Origin: Halicephalobus mephisto
Taxonomy: Eukaryota > Nematoda > Chromadorea > Rhabditida > Panagrolaimidae
Length of the DNA: 64,000 bases
NCBI GenBank assembly: GCA_009193035.1
Contig: SWDT01000108.1
Span: 124,001 to 188,000 of the forward strand
Direction of reading: 5' to 3'
This document shows, in pieces, positions 11,675 through 24,235 of the stretch. The position numbers were made by a program, and so were the translations under genes. The notes beneath the pieces are model-generated. The model did no database searches, was not told the origin of the DNA, and saw only the letters and a list, made by a program, of their open reading frames with translations. The first letter of the stretch is position 1, and the number at the start of each line of letters is the position of its first letter.

Positions 11675-13028
11675 ATGGCGTTTTCTTATTCAGAAAGGAT
11701 TCTGGTTGGATCGATTTACTTGGGATTAGTTAGCTTTATTTTTCCGTTTTATTTGATGATTCTGAGTGTAAGGCTTTTCGATCTTAACCCAATAAAATAA
11801 TTGATCTTCAGGTTATCGTAGCCGACAAAGGTCTCAGAAACTCCGCAGTTTACAGAATTATAGTGTCCATCGGAGTTGTAGATTGTTTCCAACTCACTGC
11901 TAATGTCTACTCTGGATTAATTACACTCACAGAAGGTCATTTTAGTGATATTTTAGAGAAGATTATAGGAGGACTAGCTAATTCCTCATGGATGGCAATG
12001 ATTGCTCAGACTTTGGTCCTCGCGTTGAACCGATTGTATGTTTTCAAAAATCCAAAAAAGAACCAAAGCATGTGCATCGTTCTTTTCATGCTGATCTGCT
12101 GTTGGGTTTTTGGAGGAGCTTTCTTTATCCTCTATATGACAAACTTGACAGGAATTGTCTATAACAAAGAGAATTTCTACTGGGAATATGATTCTGGAGA
12201 CTGGAGTAAGACAGTTGCCACTGTTGAGGTATACTCCTCTGTCTCTCTCCTCTGCTTGACTTTGATCGTATACATAGCTGTTGTCTTTACTATTGTTCTT
12301 ATGGTATGTTGTTTGAATTTCTAATTTTGCAGACACAAAGCACGAGATTAAACTGATGCTGAACTTAAATGAGTCATCAAGACTCCGCCCAGTCAACCGA
12401 CATTTTGAGAGACACGAACAAAATGCAAAAGAATCTGTTCAAATCTGGTTCTGACTGAATGAAGACTTTTCCTTCATCTAGCAATTATATATGAAAAATA
12501 AAGCATAGTTAGAAATGCTAGTACACTATGATCCTATAGTTTTTCGCATGATCATGAAGCTCTAAAGTACCTCACCATTATAGACACATTAACCGTTATC
12601 ACTGAAATTTATTAAATGAAAGTTTTCAGAGAAGCTCCTTAACGTCAGATAAACGATTTTTGGTTAAGCGAGAATTCATACTACTCATCCAATCTTTCGT
12701 AATTTTCCTTTATACCGCTGTTATTATCGGCAGTTGGCATTATTACATGTATTGGCTTCCAGATTCCCCATGGACTCCCGTTATGACCAATATTTTGTGG
12801 ATTTCATTTGGTGGTTTGAATCCCCTTTTATATTTTACCATGAATAGGTTTGCTACTCTTTTAGAACGCTTTCCTTCATACTTTTATTACAGTAATATTC
12901 GGAGAAAATTCTTGAAAGTGTTTTTCCCTTGTAAAAAGCAAGGAGACAGTATTCCTATCTTCATGATTTCAACACAACAACCATCTGGCGTGAATTCCAG
13001 AGTCACGTATGCTTTTACTGTTCCTTGA
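11675..13028 (+). CDS. 7TM chemoreceptor, SRT-like (gene D)
   Basis: Exons 11675-11767, 11812-12303, 12630-12847 and 12893-13028 give 312 aa with no internal stop. The start ATG directly follows TTTCAG, suggesting that this acceptor takes a spliced leader (or joins an unseen upstream exon). Landmarks are SYSERILVGSIYLGL, VIVADKGLRNSAVYRI, SIGVVDCFQL, LALNRLYVFKNPKK, WEYDSGDWS, VKREFILLIQSF, WHYYMYWLPDSPWTP and NPLLYFTMN. The C-terminal exon starts NIRRKFLKVFF. Intron 2 is unusually long for this family (326 bp). Intron 3 is 45 bp and is bounded by AG|GTTTGC and TTACAG. Orientation is opposite to gene C, so the pair is head to head. Confidence 0.9.
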
Positions 13029-13132
13029 TTGTTTACACGAAAACTTATGAGCAATAATGACGATAACAAATCACATTACGATAATGATGATTGAATTCTT
13101 TTACAACTAGTTCTTTTCCACATCATTTTAGG

Positions 13133-13225
13133 ATGCTTCTGAATATCGGAAAGCACTTGTCTTTTGACTCGCTCTACTCTATCTTTGTTAATTTAATGAA
13201 TGACAACTATGTCAAAAAGCTTAAA
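13133..13225 (-). pseudogene. Probable zinc-finger exon relic
   Basis: Weak but collinear similarity to the 3' end of the gene at 37024-38721: GGATGCTTCTGAATATCGGAA corresponds to GGTGCTTCTGAATGTGAGGAA, followed by a diverged segment ending ATGAATGACAACTATGTC. It lies 105 bp past the stop of gene D and is convergent to it. On its own it would be marginal; its position makes it likely. Confidence 0.45.
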
Positions 13226-13229
13226 TTCC

Positions 13230-14405
13230 CTGCTGACGTAAGAAACAATAAAATAATACAGCATTGAATTCTTATATGAGTCATTTGAAATTGACGACTA
13301 TATTTTATTTTGCATAACGAAAGAATTCTTCCACCTGTTTGTGACATTTGCTTATCTTCGATGACGACTTAATTGAATGTGAAATATTCGGTAAATTGCA
13401 TAATCTAGTGCATGGTTCAGTAATTTCATATTGATACCGTAATCTTGGAAATTTATCAAAGAGGAGTTATCTGATTAGTTTCCCATAATGTTAAGAAATT
13501 TAGAATAACAGCTTTCGACCTTATATAAGCTTAATACCCATTTTTTCTCATTATATTGTTTACAATTTGCCTTAAGAATTAAACGATAGTTAAGTTTTTG
13601 AAAACAAGAAAAGATATGAATGTTTCTAGAAATGATAATTCCTGAAATTACCTATATTTTGAAGATGTAGTCATCTCTGAAAATCCTACCGTAGGAAAGT
13701 TATAGTAAGATATAGGAAGTGCTTTTTAATTAATTGTATGGATTTTCCACCATAATAAGCAGTATATCTCAGAATGTACATTATGGAGCATTTGGAGTTT
13801 TGTTTTTGATCTTATGGCTGTACAATATTTTAAACCTTCAGCTTCATTAGTTAATTAGACAAAGTATTCTAAAATGTTGTCACAAAATCCTTCAAATCGT
13901 CAACTTTAGAAACTGAAGTTTCACTTAAATATACTTCAAAAGCTTGGCTTTCCTATTGAAAAGTTGATAGATATGTACGTATCGATTTCGTATTCTTCAA
14001 TAACTTGATTTCTTGAATAAAATCATTTTCAAGAAAATCGGAAAACATGAATTTCAGAAGACTGAATGTTTATAGAGATAACCAATTCCTTCTTAATTTG
14101 ACAACGTTATCACTTTTACGATTTTGTCTCCATTTTTCTAAATTTCAGTAACCATTAATGAAAGAGCCATTGTTCATTATGGATAAAAGCACGCATAAAA
14201 AGTATAGAGAGACCATTTTTCTCAGAAAAAAATACTGCTACTTTTTCTTTGTGCACTCTTTCACAATGGCTCCAATATCAAAATATAAGAATTTTCAAAA
14301 GCCATCATTTCTCGAGTCTGAATATTAATAGCTCGTCTAATTGCTAAGAAATTTAAGCATTATCTACTTCATGAATCATCTTAAATTTATAATCTCTGTT
14401 GGTAT
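13230..14405. other. Intergenic, nothing recognised
   Basis: AT-rich spacer between gene D and the pseudogene at 14410. It has no coding frame or repeat that I can support. Confidence 0.5.
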
Positions 14406-14409
14406 TTTC

Positions 14410-15480
14410 TCATTCAGGCAGAAATCTGATAAGATTGCTTTATTTAGGACTACCGGCTTTACTTTCCCCCATTAATTTGATGATTCTAGGTAGAATGTTT
14501 TTAACTTAATTTTCCCATATAAAAGAACGAATTTCCAGACCATAATAGTTTACAAAGACTGTAGAAGCCCCACGACTAATAGAATAATATTGTCCATGGA
14601 GATTTTCGATAGTTTTCAATTAGCAACTCACATCTATTCTGGATTAATTATATTTACAGAAAACCACTTTAGTGATATTTTAGAAAAGGTTTTAGAAGGA
14701 TTCGCTAATGCTACACAGTTAGCAATGATTCTCCAAGCATTGGTTCTCACAGTGTATAGAATATATCTTCAAGAACGGAAATAACAATCTGAACATATAT
14801 TCGGTTTTTTTCACGCTACCTGGCTGTTTGAGTTTCTGAGGAGCTTTCTTTATCCTCTATTTAAAAATCTCAATTAGACATGTTGACGATAACCAAAACT
14901 TCTGCTGGGGTTACAATTTTAGAAACTGAAGAAAAATAATGCTTATTGTGGAATACTACACTTCTATTCCTATTCTTTATTTAACTTCTATCGTCTATTT
15001 AACTGTTGTTGTCTTCATTATTATCGTGGTATATTACTTTAGTTTAGAATTATATGTATGTGACTTTTCAGAGAGATTATCTAATATCAGATAATTTTCC
15101 AAAAACAAGAATTGATGCTACTCATCCAATCCTTCATAATTTTCCTTTATACTGTTGTTATCATCTGCAGTTGATATTATAACCCGTACTTTCTTCTGGA
15201 TTCTCCACGAACTCCTGTTGGCGTCATCATTTCTTGGATTTTATTTTAAGATTTGAATCCTGCTTTGTATTTTGCCATAAATAAGTTTGTATTTTTCCTG
15301 AGAAAGGTTTATTTATATTTTTATTACAGCATTATTTGGAAGAGATTCCTGAAAACTCACCTTCGTTGTGAAAAGAAAGCAGACAGTGCCAGTTTTGTTA
15401 CGCTCTTGACACAGCAATATTCGATTAAAAATTCGGAAACCCCATCTACTGTACCTTTTCTTGATCTTTTGTATATAAAT
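14410..15480 (+). pseudogene. SRT-like chemoreceptor pseudogene (E)
   Basis: All four exon equivalents are visible. Exon 1 (about 14410-14490) reads FSHSGRNLIRLLYLGLPALL with the ATG position changed to TTG and the preceding CAG lost. Exon 2 starts near 14539 with TIIVYKDCRS and is open to a TAA at about 14782, after which the frame is lost. The TM5-TM7 part (14940-15290) contains stops, including one within the equivalent of WILFG. The C-terminal exon (from about 15350, IIWKRFLKTHLRCEKK) is still open. Between genes D and F it is the decayed middle member of a direct tandem array. Confidence 0.88.
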
Positions 15481-15557
15481 GTAATAATAATAGCTGATCG
15501 TATTTTAACAATGTCGATTTACTTTGTATGAATTTACTTCTGTCGAACGACCTCTCG

Positions 15558-15625
15558 AACAGATATTTCTGAATGTCTGAAATCAGTTTGACTTTTTTGA
15601 ACAAGAAGTTATTGCCAAATACAAA
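15558..15625 (-). pseudogene. Zinc-finger exon relic
   Basis: ACAGATATTTCTGAATGTCT and GAAATCAGT match ACAGGTGCTTCTGAATGTGA and GGAATCAGT in the 3' end of the 37024-38721 gene. The relic lies just past the 3' end of pseudogene E in convergent orientation. Confidence 0.6.
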
Positions 15626-15629
15626 TTAA

Positions 15630-18600
15630 AAATATTATTTCTTTAGTTTATAGATTAGTTTTCTATTATATCCTAGAAATTTCTTGAATTTTCCAGAGAA
15701 TTGTAGTATTTCTTATTTATAAGTTTTCGTAAACATTTGCTCCCCATGATTAATTATGTTATATCTTTCAGTGATTAAATAAGTAATTCAATTGCGGAAT
15801 AGTTTTAATTTCTTATCAACGTAAGGTATAAGAAGCAATATGGTGTAATTTTCTAATTCAGATGTTTATAATTGCAAGTTTGGTTTTATTTCTTAAAATC
15901 TAATAATTATTTTTCTAATGCTGTTTATTGCGTAGTATAAAGGAACCTGATATATTTCTTCAGCGTACTGGTTCGTACCAGTGATAATTCTTCAGTTCAT
16001 TCCTTAGAATGCAACAATTACAAAATACTAACAACGGTTAGTTCTCCTATCGGTTCCTGGAGCTTTGAATTACAAAACTGGCACACAAGTTGCGTCCTGT
16101 GTTTCAAGGACTTTCGTGACACCTTTATAAGTGGTTTATTAGGAGCTTGAAGTTAATAAAATACATTCGGTTAATATGGTTTTCTCAGATAATTGGGATT
16201 TTAAAAACAAAATAATGATATTTTCAATCAAATCTAATTTTCTTTATTTCTTTGATATTGTTTTCAAAAACATAAGAAAAACACCAAAATGTAATATCTT
16301 AATGTGAGAATATTATTAAAGAAAGAGGTAGTGATTTTTCTGTGAGAGAAATACTGTCTGGATAAAAAGCAAACAGTTTTTCTTAGTATAGTTACTCCTT
16401 GGGAATTTTAAATAATGAGAACTTCTCATTGATAAATTTCCTAGGTGCAATATTTTGCATTTCCTTAGAACTTTCAATACTTCTTATAAAAGGTTATTGT
16501 AAATATTTGTGATAAGAGTTGATTAATTTCGTAATAGGAGTATGCCCACTTTACTATCTCTTTTCAAGGAATAAAACTCGATGGCTAAAAACTTCCGTTT
16601 CCTAAACCACTCAAATGTTCATTGATGTACTGTCGCGTTAATTAAATCTTTCTTTATAAAATCCTTCTTCAAAGAAAATTCAAGTATAATAAAGCCTATT
16701 GTCAAACTTCTTGAGTCTAATCCTTGTGGCTTTCAATACCTGGAGGTCGAACTTCTGAAGTACCTTTGGTCGATTTGTCATTGGTATCTTTACCGAAATA
16801 CGTTATTTGAGTGTCAACTTTTTACAAAGAAATTTGTTCTTAACATTTTTCATTAATGCCATATTTATTTAACTTTTGACTCGCTCCCTCGAGCCTGTAT
16901 TATATTTAGCATTTATTAGTTTACCAGAAAATTTACCAAAGAGAATTTTTATTTTATTAAATGTAGTTATGTTCAAAGATTCTTTATTTCGTTATCTCAA
17001 ACTTGAATACGCGATACAAATATATGAGTTACAAGGCATTAAAATAATTAAGCGGTACACAATTATATAAAAATTCCAAAAACACGAAACGAAATCATGA
17101 GCTATCAGGCATTGAGAGCAGTTTGTCCCTTTTCGTGCTGAGTTATCTTTGCTTTTTTTTACCAATGTGATCTTTGACTGCGTTGACATTTATAAATATT
17201 TTATTTTCAATGGTTAGAATCATACTATAGCTTTCACTACTTTGTGAATATCATGTAGTAAACTCTTTTATGTGCAATTCGATTATATAACCAAGAAAGT
17301 ATGTTTATTTGATTGCCAACCTTTCCTATGAAAGAAACATGATTTTTAAATATCATAATTGATGACCGATGTGCTTAACAGCTAAATTACATTGGAATTA
17401 AAAGTTACGTTCACGATGCAAACAAGATAGGAGCTGAAATCAAAGTATATTCTTCATCATTCACAGCTTATTAGTTTTCCTACGATGGTAGAAAACACAT
17501 GTTTACAATAAAATTCTGGAAAATTATCTAAACGTAAATGTCTAGAATTATTTAGTTAAAATTAAAAAGTAAGCTTTTGTTCAAGGAGCACTGTAAAGTT
17601 CCAATCAAACTACTATAAAAATATATGCAGTTTTTGCTTAAAAATTAAGGGACGTTCATCCTGTTCGTTAATATAATCCAAGATTACAGGACCAGCTGAA
17701 AATATCATAATAGGATTTGTACTTTTTCTCATTCACTTAATATTATAATTGTTATTTCAAATGAACTTAATAATGTACAATCATTCCACTGTTTACGATA
17801 TTGTTTAAATTCATTCCAAGAAAAATTGTTAATTTTCTCGAGTATAAATAATATTTAAAAACAAATTTAGGATGGAGGAGTCTATTTTATATTCAAAGAT
17901 ATCCTAGGTTTGTGGTGCTCTAAGGTGCATAAATTTGAAGCAATAGGTAAAATAATAAGGAAAATTAAAGATCTAAATTCGAAATTATTATTCACTTTCA
18001 AATTGTTATATTATTTTGGTAAGAAGAAAATTAGCATTTACTTTGTTGTTGCTTAGGTGGAATACATACTTGGAAACTAAAATATTTCTCATAATACCTC
18101 GAAAAGTGTCCCCATGCGAATTTTCACATGCTTTCAGTTATGGCCGAAAAACAGGAAGTTAATCTTTGAATGATTCTGCAGAGATCCAAAACCATTCAGA
18201 AGATTTTAAACCACACAACCTTATATACTTTTCCGTAGTCTTTTTTAAATACCGTAATGAGAAAACTAGCTAAAACTAATTGTGATTGATTTTCCAACAT
18301 TTCAATAAGATTTTGATGATGGACTTCAATCTTGACTTCCTTTTTTATTTCGATATTTTACTTATATTTCGAAAGCACCGGAAGTAACAAGTTCACATTT
18401 AGTTCCATTACTGTAGAGAAATCTTGTAGCTTTATTTGAAATTTCCTGTGAATTTTTAAAGTTCATTGCCTCTTCAGTAATTCTCACGAAATTTTTTGAA
18501 TTTTCCAACGCCACCTTTTTCAAAAATATGTCTAATTGTAATAATAAAAAGTGGGTGTCAGGGATGTTGTAACACGTTGGTAGCTCCATGATCACATGAA

Positions 18601-19258
18601 CGACTGTATGTTCCTACTGTAGTGTGATGTCAAAATATGTTTATTTTTTGCATGGATATCAAACAAAAGAGTGGAAAAATCCTCTTCTGACAGGAGCCAG
18701 ACTCGGACTTATTCAGAGGTAGTTTTGTAGACACGAAACACGAAAGTTTAAGCATAAACTACTTCCAATTAACTCGGATCTCAATAGGCTGAAAGAAGCA
18801 AGTTAAATCAGTCTGCCGCTTGATCTGCCTCACAGAAAATCAGTGATCAGTTAAAGACTCTCTTGAAGATTCATCTTTAAGTAGTATGAATAAAGTATTC
18901 TACAATCTACTTGACAATATGGACTTACAATCTTTCGTGTATGAAGGGTTATCTTCAACATCTCACATACGCTTGCAGGCAAACATCTAGTTTTTCTCGA
19001 AGACTTTAGTATTTTAGTCTCTCTCTCAGGTGTTGGCTGGGCGGAGCTTTGTGTTTTCCTTCAAAACTATCCATGATTTAATTTCGTCCTTTGTGCCTAC
19101 ATAAGCCGTTTTTAGCTCTAGAACATGATTTGATATCATTCTTAGAAAATGCGATTCATTTGGTTCAGAATTCATTTTGGATTGTTTTTTCCGAGCTGTT
19201 TTAGTTAAAACTAACAATGCTTCTTCTGTTAAGTAAAATTACAACTTTTTGATTTCAG
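15630..19258. other. 3.6-kb gene-free spacer
   Basis: No receptor, RNA gene or transposon is recognised. Around 16078-16125 there is a short GC-richer motif (CAAGTT..GTCCTGTG..TCAAGGACTTTCGTG) related to repeats at 42830, 43110 and 48295. A frame of 77 codons on the minus strand (18362-18595) looks mildly protein-like (LENSKNFVRITEEAMNF) but has no known motif, promoter or splice context that I can identify. Confidence 0.45.
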
Positions 19259-20330
19259 ATGGTGTTTTCTGATTCAGAAAGGACTTTCTTGGGGTCGCTG
19301 TATATAGGACTGGCAGCTTTTATTTTGCCGATTAATTTGATGCTGTTAAGTGTAAAACCTTTAACTCTGTTTTCTAATGAAATAATGACTTTGTAGCTCT
19401 TCATCACTTATAAGGACTACAGAGACTCCGCAGCTTACAGAATAATGATATCAATAGGGATTGCAGATAGTCTTCAACTTGCTGTTCACATCTACGCTGG
19501 AATCATCACTCTGACACAAGATAATTTTGGTGACGGCTTAGAAAAATTTCTGGGAGCCGTACTTAATGCAGCATGGATAGCAATGATTCCTCAAACATTG
19601 GTCCTCGCACTGAACCGACTGTATGTCTTCAAGAATCCAAACAAGAACCAAAGTATGTATTCGGTTTTCTTCATGCTACTTGCTTGTTGGATTTTTGGAG
19701 CAGCTTTCTTCGTTCCCTACCTAACAAATATGACAGGGATTGTCTATAATATGGATAATTTTTACTTTGAATATGATTCTGGAAATTGGAGCAGTGCTTT
19801 CGGATCTGCTGAAGTATACAGTTCCGTTTCGTTCCTCTGCTTGACTTTCATCGTCTACGTAGCTGTTGTCGTTACTATTGTTTTTATGGCATGTTGCTTT
19901 AATCTATAATTTACCGAGTGAAACTTTTCAGAGAAACTCTTTAACAACAGATAAACGATTTTTAGTTAAGCGGGAGTTGAAGTTACTTATTCAATCCTTC
20001 ATTATCTTTCTCTATGCCGTTGTTCTCATCTGTGGTTGGCATTATTACATGTATTGGCTTCCAGATTCCCCATGGACTCCTGTCATCACCAACATTTTCT
20101 GGCTTTTATTTGACGGCTTAAATCCTCTTTTATATTTTACCATGAATAGGTTGGCGATTTTGTCTAAGAAAGTTTCATAAATATATTGTTATAGCACCAT
20201 AAGGAAGAGATTCGTGAGAACTTTCTTCTTTTGTGAAAAGAATGTAAGCGGTGTCAGTGTCTTCATACCGTCGAAAAATAAGGTATTAGTGAATAGTTCC
20301 AGAGTCATGCGCACCTCAACTCTTCAATGA
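19259..20330 (+). CDS. 7TM chemoreceptor, SRT-like (gene F)
   Basis: Exons 19259-19351, 19397-19888, 19932-20149 and 20195-20330 give 312 aa, the same exon sizes as gene D. The ATG directly follows GATTTCAG. Landmarks are SDSERTFLGSLYIGL, LFITYKDYRDSAAYRI, SIGIADSLQL, LALNRLYVFKNPNK, FEYDSGNWS, VKRELKLLIQSF, WHYYMYWLPDSPWTP and NPLLYFTMN. Intron 2 (43 bp) starts GCATGT, making it a GC-AG intron where paralogues have GTATG. The 45-bp intron 3 contains an in-frame TAA that would appear as truncation if the intron were read through. The gene looks functional. Confidence 0.9.
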
Positions 20331-20427
20331 TGTCCTATATAATAACATAGAATATGTAATAATGCATATATTGTAATATTGGAAATTACATTCTTCTATG
20401 ATAGACTGTACTTTCACTCCTTGTTTA

Positions 20428-20530
20428 ACAAAGATTTCTTAAAATGAAAAACGAATTTTTATTTGGCACTGGATTCTTGTTCATAGAATTTACGATGAAA
20501 TTGTTGTCTCTTCAGTTTTAGAGCGATTTT
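20428..20530 (-). pseudogene. Zinc-finger exon relic
   Basis: GGCACTGGATTCTTGTTC, GATGAAATTGTTGTC and TTCAGTTTTAGAG match AGCACTGAATCCTTGTTC, AATGAAAATGTTGTC and TTCAGTTTACAGA in the last exon of the 37024-38721 gene, in the same order and spacing. It lies 100 bp past the stop of gene F, convergent to it. Confidence 0.75.
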
Positions 20531-20534
20531 CTAT

Positions 20535-22820
20535 AGAAATTCAATGTTTATTATTTAAAAACTGTTGATGTTTATATTCTGTCCTGCTCTATTGTATTTT
20601 CATTAATTAAAAAAGTGATATACTTGTAGAATAGTTTTTGCCCTTTGTCAATGTGGCATTTGGTGAGAGAATACAGCATCTAAACCAGTTAGAAAAGTTT
20701 GGAATTGCTCACATCATTTTCTTTTGAAAAATCATGTATTAATTTTCCCAACTGTTTCCATGTGGCTTTTACAAGTATTTTATTTAACCTCTTAATTTAA
20801 TTAGAAAAATTATGGGAATTGTATTTTTCTGAGAACAGTAGAGAATTTACAAGAAGGTAATTTTTCGTTTCTCCAAAAAATGGTTTTTATAATAAGTTTG
20901 TTATTACTTTTTCTAAAAAAGAAATAATAAAGTTTCGTTGATGCTTAAGAACACAATTAACATACAAAGAGTGAATTGCAACAACAGCATTAGATTGATT
21001 TGGAATGTTGAATCAAATGGTATAATACTAAAAGATTAAGTTGGATTTTGTGCAGCAAAATTCAAACCTAAGAATGTATAATTAAAAGCGTTTTTTAATG
21101 GTAAATAGTCTTCTTTGCAAATACGAAGATTATAGATCCCTACTGTACATAGAACTATAATCATGTTTTATTCCTCTCACTAAAATTATTAATTAAACAT
21201 ATTGGAGAGCAGGCTTCATCTGACTAATCGTTAAACCTTTGCTAACATAGAACTGGAACTTTGATTCTCTTAGCTTGCAGTAAAGTTTTTCGACTTATCA
21301 ATTACCTAAATGATATCTTAAATGTTCATATAGATCGTCGGATGAATTGGATTCTATCATCTGTGTTTATAACTGTTCCGTGATTGAATTCAAAACACTA
21401 TAATCTAATTAATAAAAGATTGGGGTAGATGTCGATGTGTTTATTATGACACATAATTTAATTTTTGTTTAATTATTGCAGAACGTGAATTTGCTTCCGC
21501 CGTGAGACTTCCTGAAGTCCATAAAAGTTCATTTATTTTTGAAGGCGAATTTAATGAGGTTCAGAACCCCAATATTTAAAGAAGCGACTAAATCTCCCCA
21601 TCACTGGGTGGCAGAGGTTATTACCGCTCAAGTTCCTCTTGTGTCTTCCTATTGTGTTTATTCTCTATATTAATCTGTTGCTCCCCTGGGTTTAAGATAT
21701 ATTTATTATACTGTCATCTTATCGTACTAGAATAAAGGAGTATGCCCCCATCAGGTTACGCTAGAGCTGCGCAGATCATGCCATAATTCATGATATTAAT
21801 GATGAATAAACCAGTGAATTTCATCAATTCTAATTGCAGACGGCAATTACAGAAAATACTTGAACTTTATTCTTGTTGCAATTTATTTTCGAATCTTGCG
21901 TGTTAAAAAGTACAATTCAGTGTGTCAGGAAATTATCATCAATTGACTAATTGTATGCCAGCAAATTGAACTCTTTGATGCCATTGTTTCAAAGAGGTAA
22001 TTTTTTTAATTTCAAAAGGTGCAATATGAAATAATAAGAAAAAATTAGAGTCTGATCTCTTTTGTCTTCTATTTTCCTATTTACTAGTATTACAGTTGAG
22101 GGTAATGTATCAAAAATACAAAATTATAATGTAAAAGTAGACAAAATCATATATAGAATACTTGATTGAAAATGTTCCTAAATTCCTCCGTTATAAATAT
22201 TGAAATCGTCTCTAATTCATTTGCATTAAAGTTGATAGCAAGTGTTTGATTTTGAAAAATTTTAAACATTTGGCACAGTCTATCTTCAATTTCAATCAAA
22301 AATTCAATTCTTGATCGTTTTATAATACAAACCATTTGAAGACAAGTTTAAAAAGAATTGGGCTCTTTAAGCTTTATAAAAATGACAAAAATTAAAAACA
22401 ACGTAGATAATTCAGTATAAAAGAAATCATGTTGATATTGTAAAATCGTTTGGTAATTTTCTTTTTAAAAATTAAGTAAAATGGAAGTTAAGTTGTTATT
22501 GCACGGCAATGTAATCAAGACTTCTTTACATCACACAAAAAGGAGAGGCTTTAAATACAGCGCTAGATAAATAATCTATAACATGAATGATATCTCAGAC
22601 AATAGTGCAACTTGTTATATCTTGCTTCGGCGATAGTTAAGCCTTCTGATTTGCTTATTATTTAATAAACAGCTACGTGCATATGACAACTGATACTAAC
22701 ATTTATTGAAACATCTCCTTATTGAATTATAAATCTTTTCCAAATGTTTTTCCAAAGTAATTTTTTGTTCAAGGTTTCATAACCTAAACCGGACTAAATC
22801 CTGGAATTTTATATATCATT
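20535..22820. other. Intergenic with one coding-like fragment
   Basis: Mostly AT-rich. About 21481-21586 contains TTGCAG followed by a frame open for about 35 codons with coding-like composition (EREFASAVRLPEVHKSS) that ends in TAA. The GC-richer stretch continues to about 21790 without an open frame. It may be an exon relic of unknown origin. A 62-codon minus-strand frame at 22147-22335 is unrecognised. Confidence 0.4.
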
Positions 22821-22824
22821 TGAT

Positions 22825-23556
22825 TCAGCATCCCAAAATTTACAAAACGCTGCAAAGATCACAAACAGGCCTCCCTGTGCTAAGCATTCTCACAACCTTC
22901 TTTTCATTGATGAGCTTTAACATCTATTGTTATCTTAGAACTTGAGAATATTAAAAATTTTCGCGTCGTTTTATTCTTTAACTGTCATTTCACTCCAATT
23001 CGTTTCCTATTATTTCACGATTGTGGGAGGAAGCAAGATTACCTTTGTCCACTATTTCATAGTCCCCTCTCTCAGCTCTGATTTCAGCTTTAATCTATGC
23101 TCTGATGGTCTAAAACTTCTAGTCGGAAGAAAGGAGATGGCAGCAAACAGTAAAGCTGTTGAAAACTGACGACACTTACTATAAGACCATTTCCAAGTTT
23201 GTTGCCGCTTTCATGGATGTGTGGCTCCTGAGAATTCTCCTAATTTACATCACTTCTTGATTACTAGTGTCTATATGATTACAGTATCTTGTAATATAAA
23301 GATCTAGCTTCATCTACAATCTGTAAAAAACCAAATGAGTATCTAAGCAAGAGATATCCGGAGACAGACTACTGTGATTCATGCGAACGTCCCCGATCTA
23401 GTTCTCATGATAACTCTCCTCTATTTGGCAATCCAAGTTACAAGTTCTCTTCTCGTTTTTATCGCCATGGAAAACTGCACAAAAGTACTTTATTTGTCGT
23501 CTAAAGAATATGGAAGAAAACGATGTGAAAAAATCCTGTCAGAGATAACTGCTTAG
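22825..23556 (+). pseudogene. Str-like chemoreceptor pseudogene (G1)
   Basis: Remnants of exon 2 (about 22860-22915, CAKHSHNLLFIDEL corresponding to LANLKHPYNVLFIGLW) and of exon 3 (from about 22957, IFASFYSLTVISLQF, then VTFVHY-like, KFVAAFMDVWLLRILLIY and VIHANVPDLVLMITLLYLAI) are present. A frameshift follows LLIYITS, a TAG replaces the Trp of the KVW motif, and a TAA and a 73-bp deletion occur further on. No exon 1 is found. The segment 23195-23380 is about 95% identical to the inverted pseudogene at 24236-25265. Confidence 0.85.
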
Positions 23557-23559
23557 ATG

Positions 23560-24235
23560 ATATCTGCAACTAGGAGAACAATCTTCTCAATGGACTTTCT
23601 CGAACAGTTTATCTAAGAAAAAGAGCATTCGTAATGAAAAATGGAATTGAGATTTTTTGTTTGTAAACTTATTTAACACCAGGTGTGCGGGGAAAATCAA
23701 ATATCTTAGAGTAATAGAATTTTCAAGTTTATTATATTCATCTAAAAGCGTGTAGCCTAAATAGTCGCATAAGTTATTACAGAAATTGGCTTCTGAATTT
23801 GTTTACTGACATACAGCACACTGTTTTCATGCATTTTCTTAGTAAATACGCACGTCATTTGCTTTTATTTGCAATAAAATCGTTATTAATGACTAACAGC
23901 ATAGGTGATATCACTTTTTAATAATTTAATAACAATTCATGTATGAGAAAATTAAGGAAAATCATTGATTAACAAACTTTCTATGTTTCCCGACATGTAT
24001 TCCATATTGCCTTGAACAAATACGTTTATACTTATATATAAAAAGAACTAAGGAACATTTCAGTATATATCTGAATGAAATTCGACCATAATTGACTTTG
24101 AAAATTGAGGATTAAGAAAATATCAAAAGATGTACTTTTTATAGAACTTTCTGTGGAATGTTCAAAAGGATCTTTAAATAAGACCCCATATCTAGTTGTT
24201 AACCTCGTCTCAAAAATGATGAATTTCATTATTGA
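23560..24235. other. Spacer between inverted pseudogenes
   Basis: This separates two tail-to-tail receptor pseudogenes. The last 200 bp (24032-24232) carry a minus-strand frame (IFLILNFQSQLWSNF) that resembles one at 26352-26537 (IFLVLNCQKLLPLDF). The two may be relics of one unidentified sequence. Confidence 0.4.

Noticed and set aside
16876..17070. 64-codon plus-strand frame beginning like a receptor TM7 (EPVLYLAF)
   Set aside because: Similarity is limited to a few residues and the surroundings show no receptor remnants.
20150..20194. Apparent truncation of gene F by TAA after TM7
   Set aside because: The stop lies in a 45-bp intron (AG|GTTGGC ... TTATAG) conserved in position in genes C, D, E and J; the frame resumes as a normal C-terminal exon.
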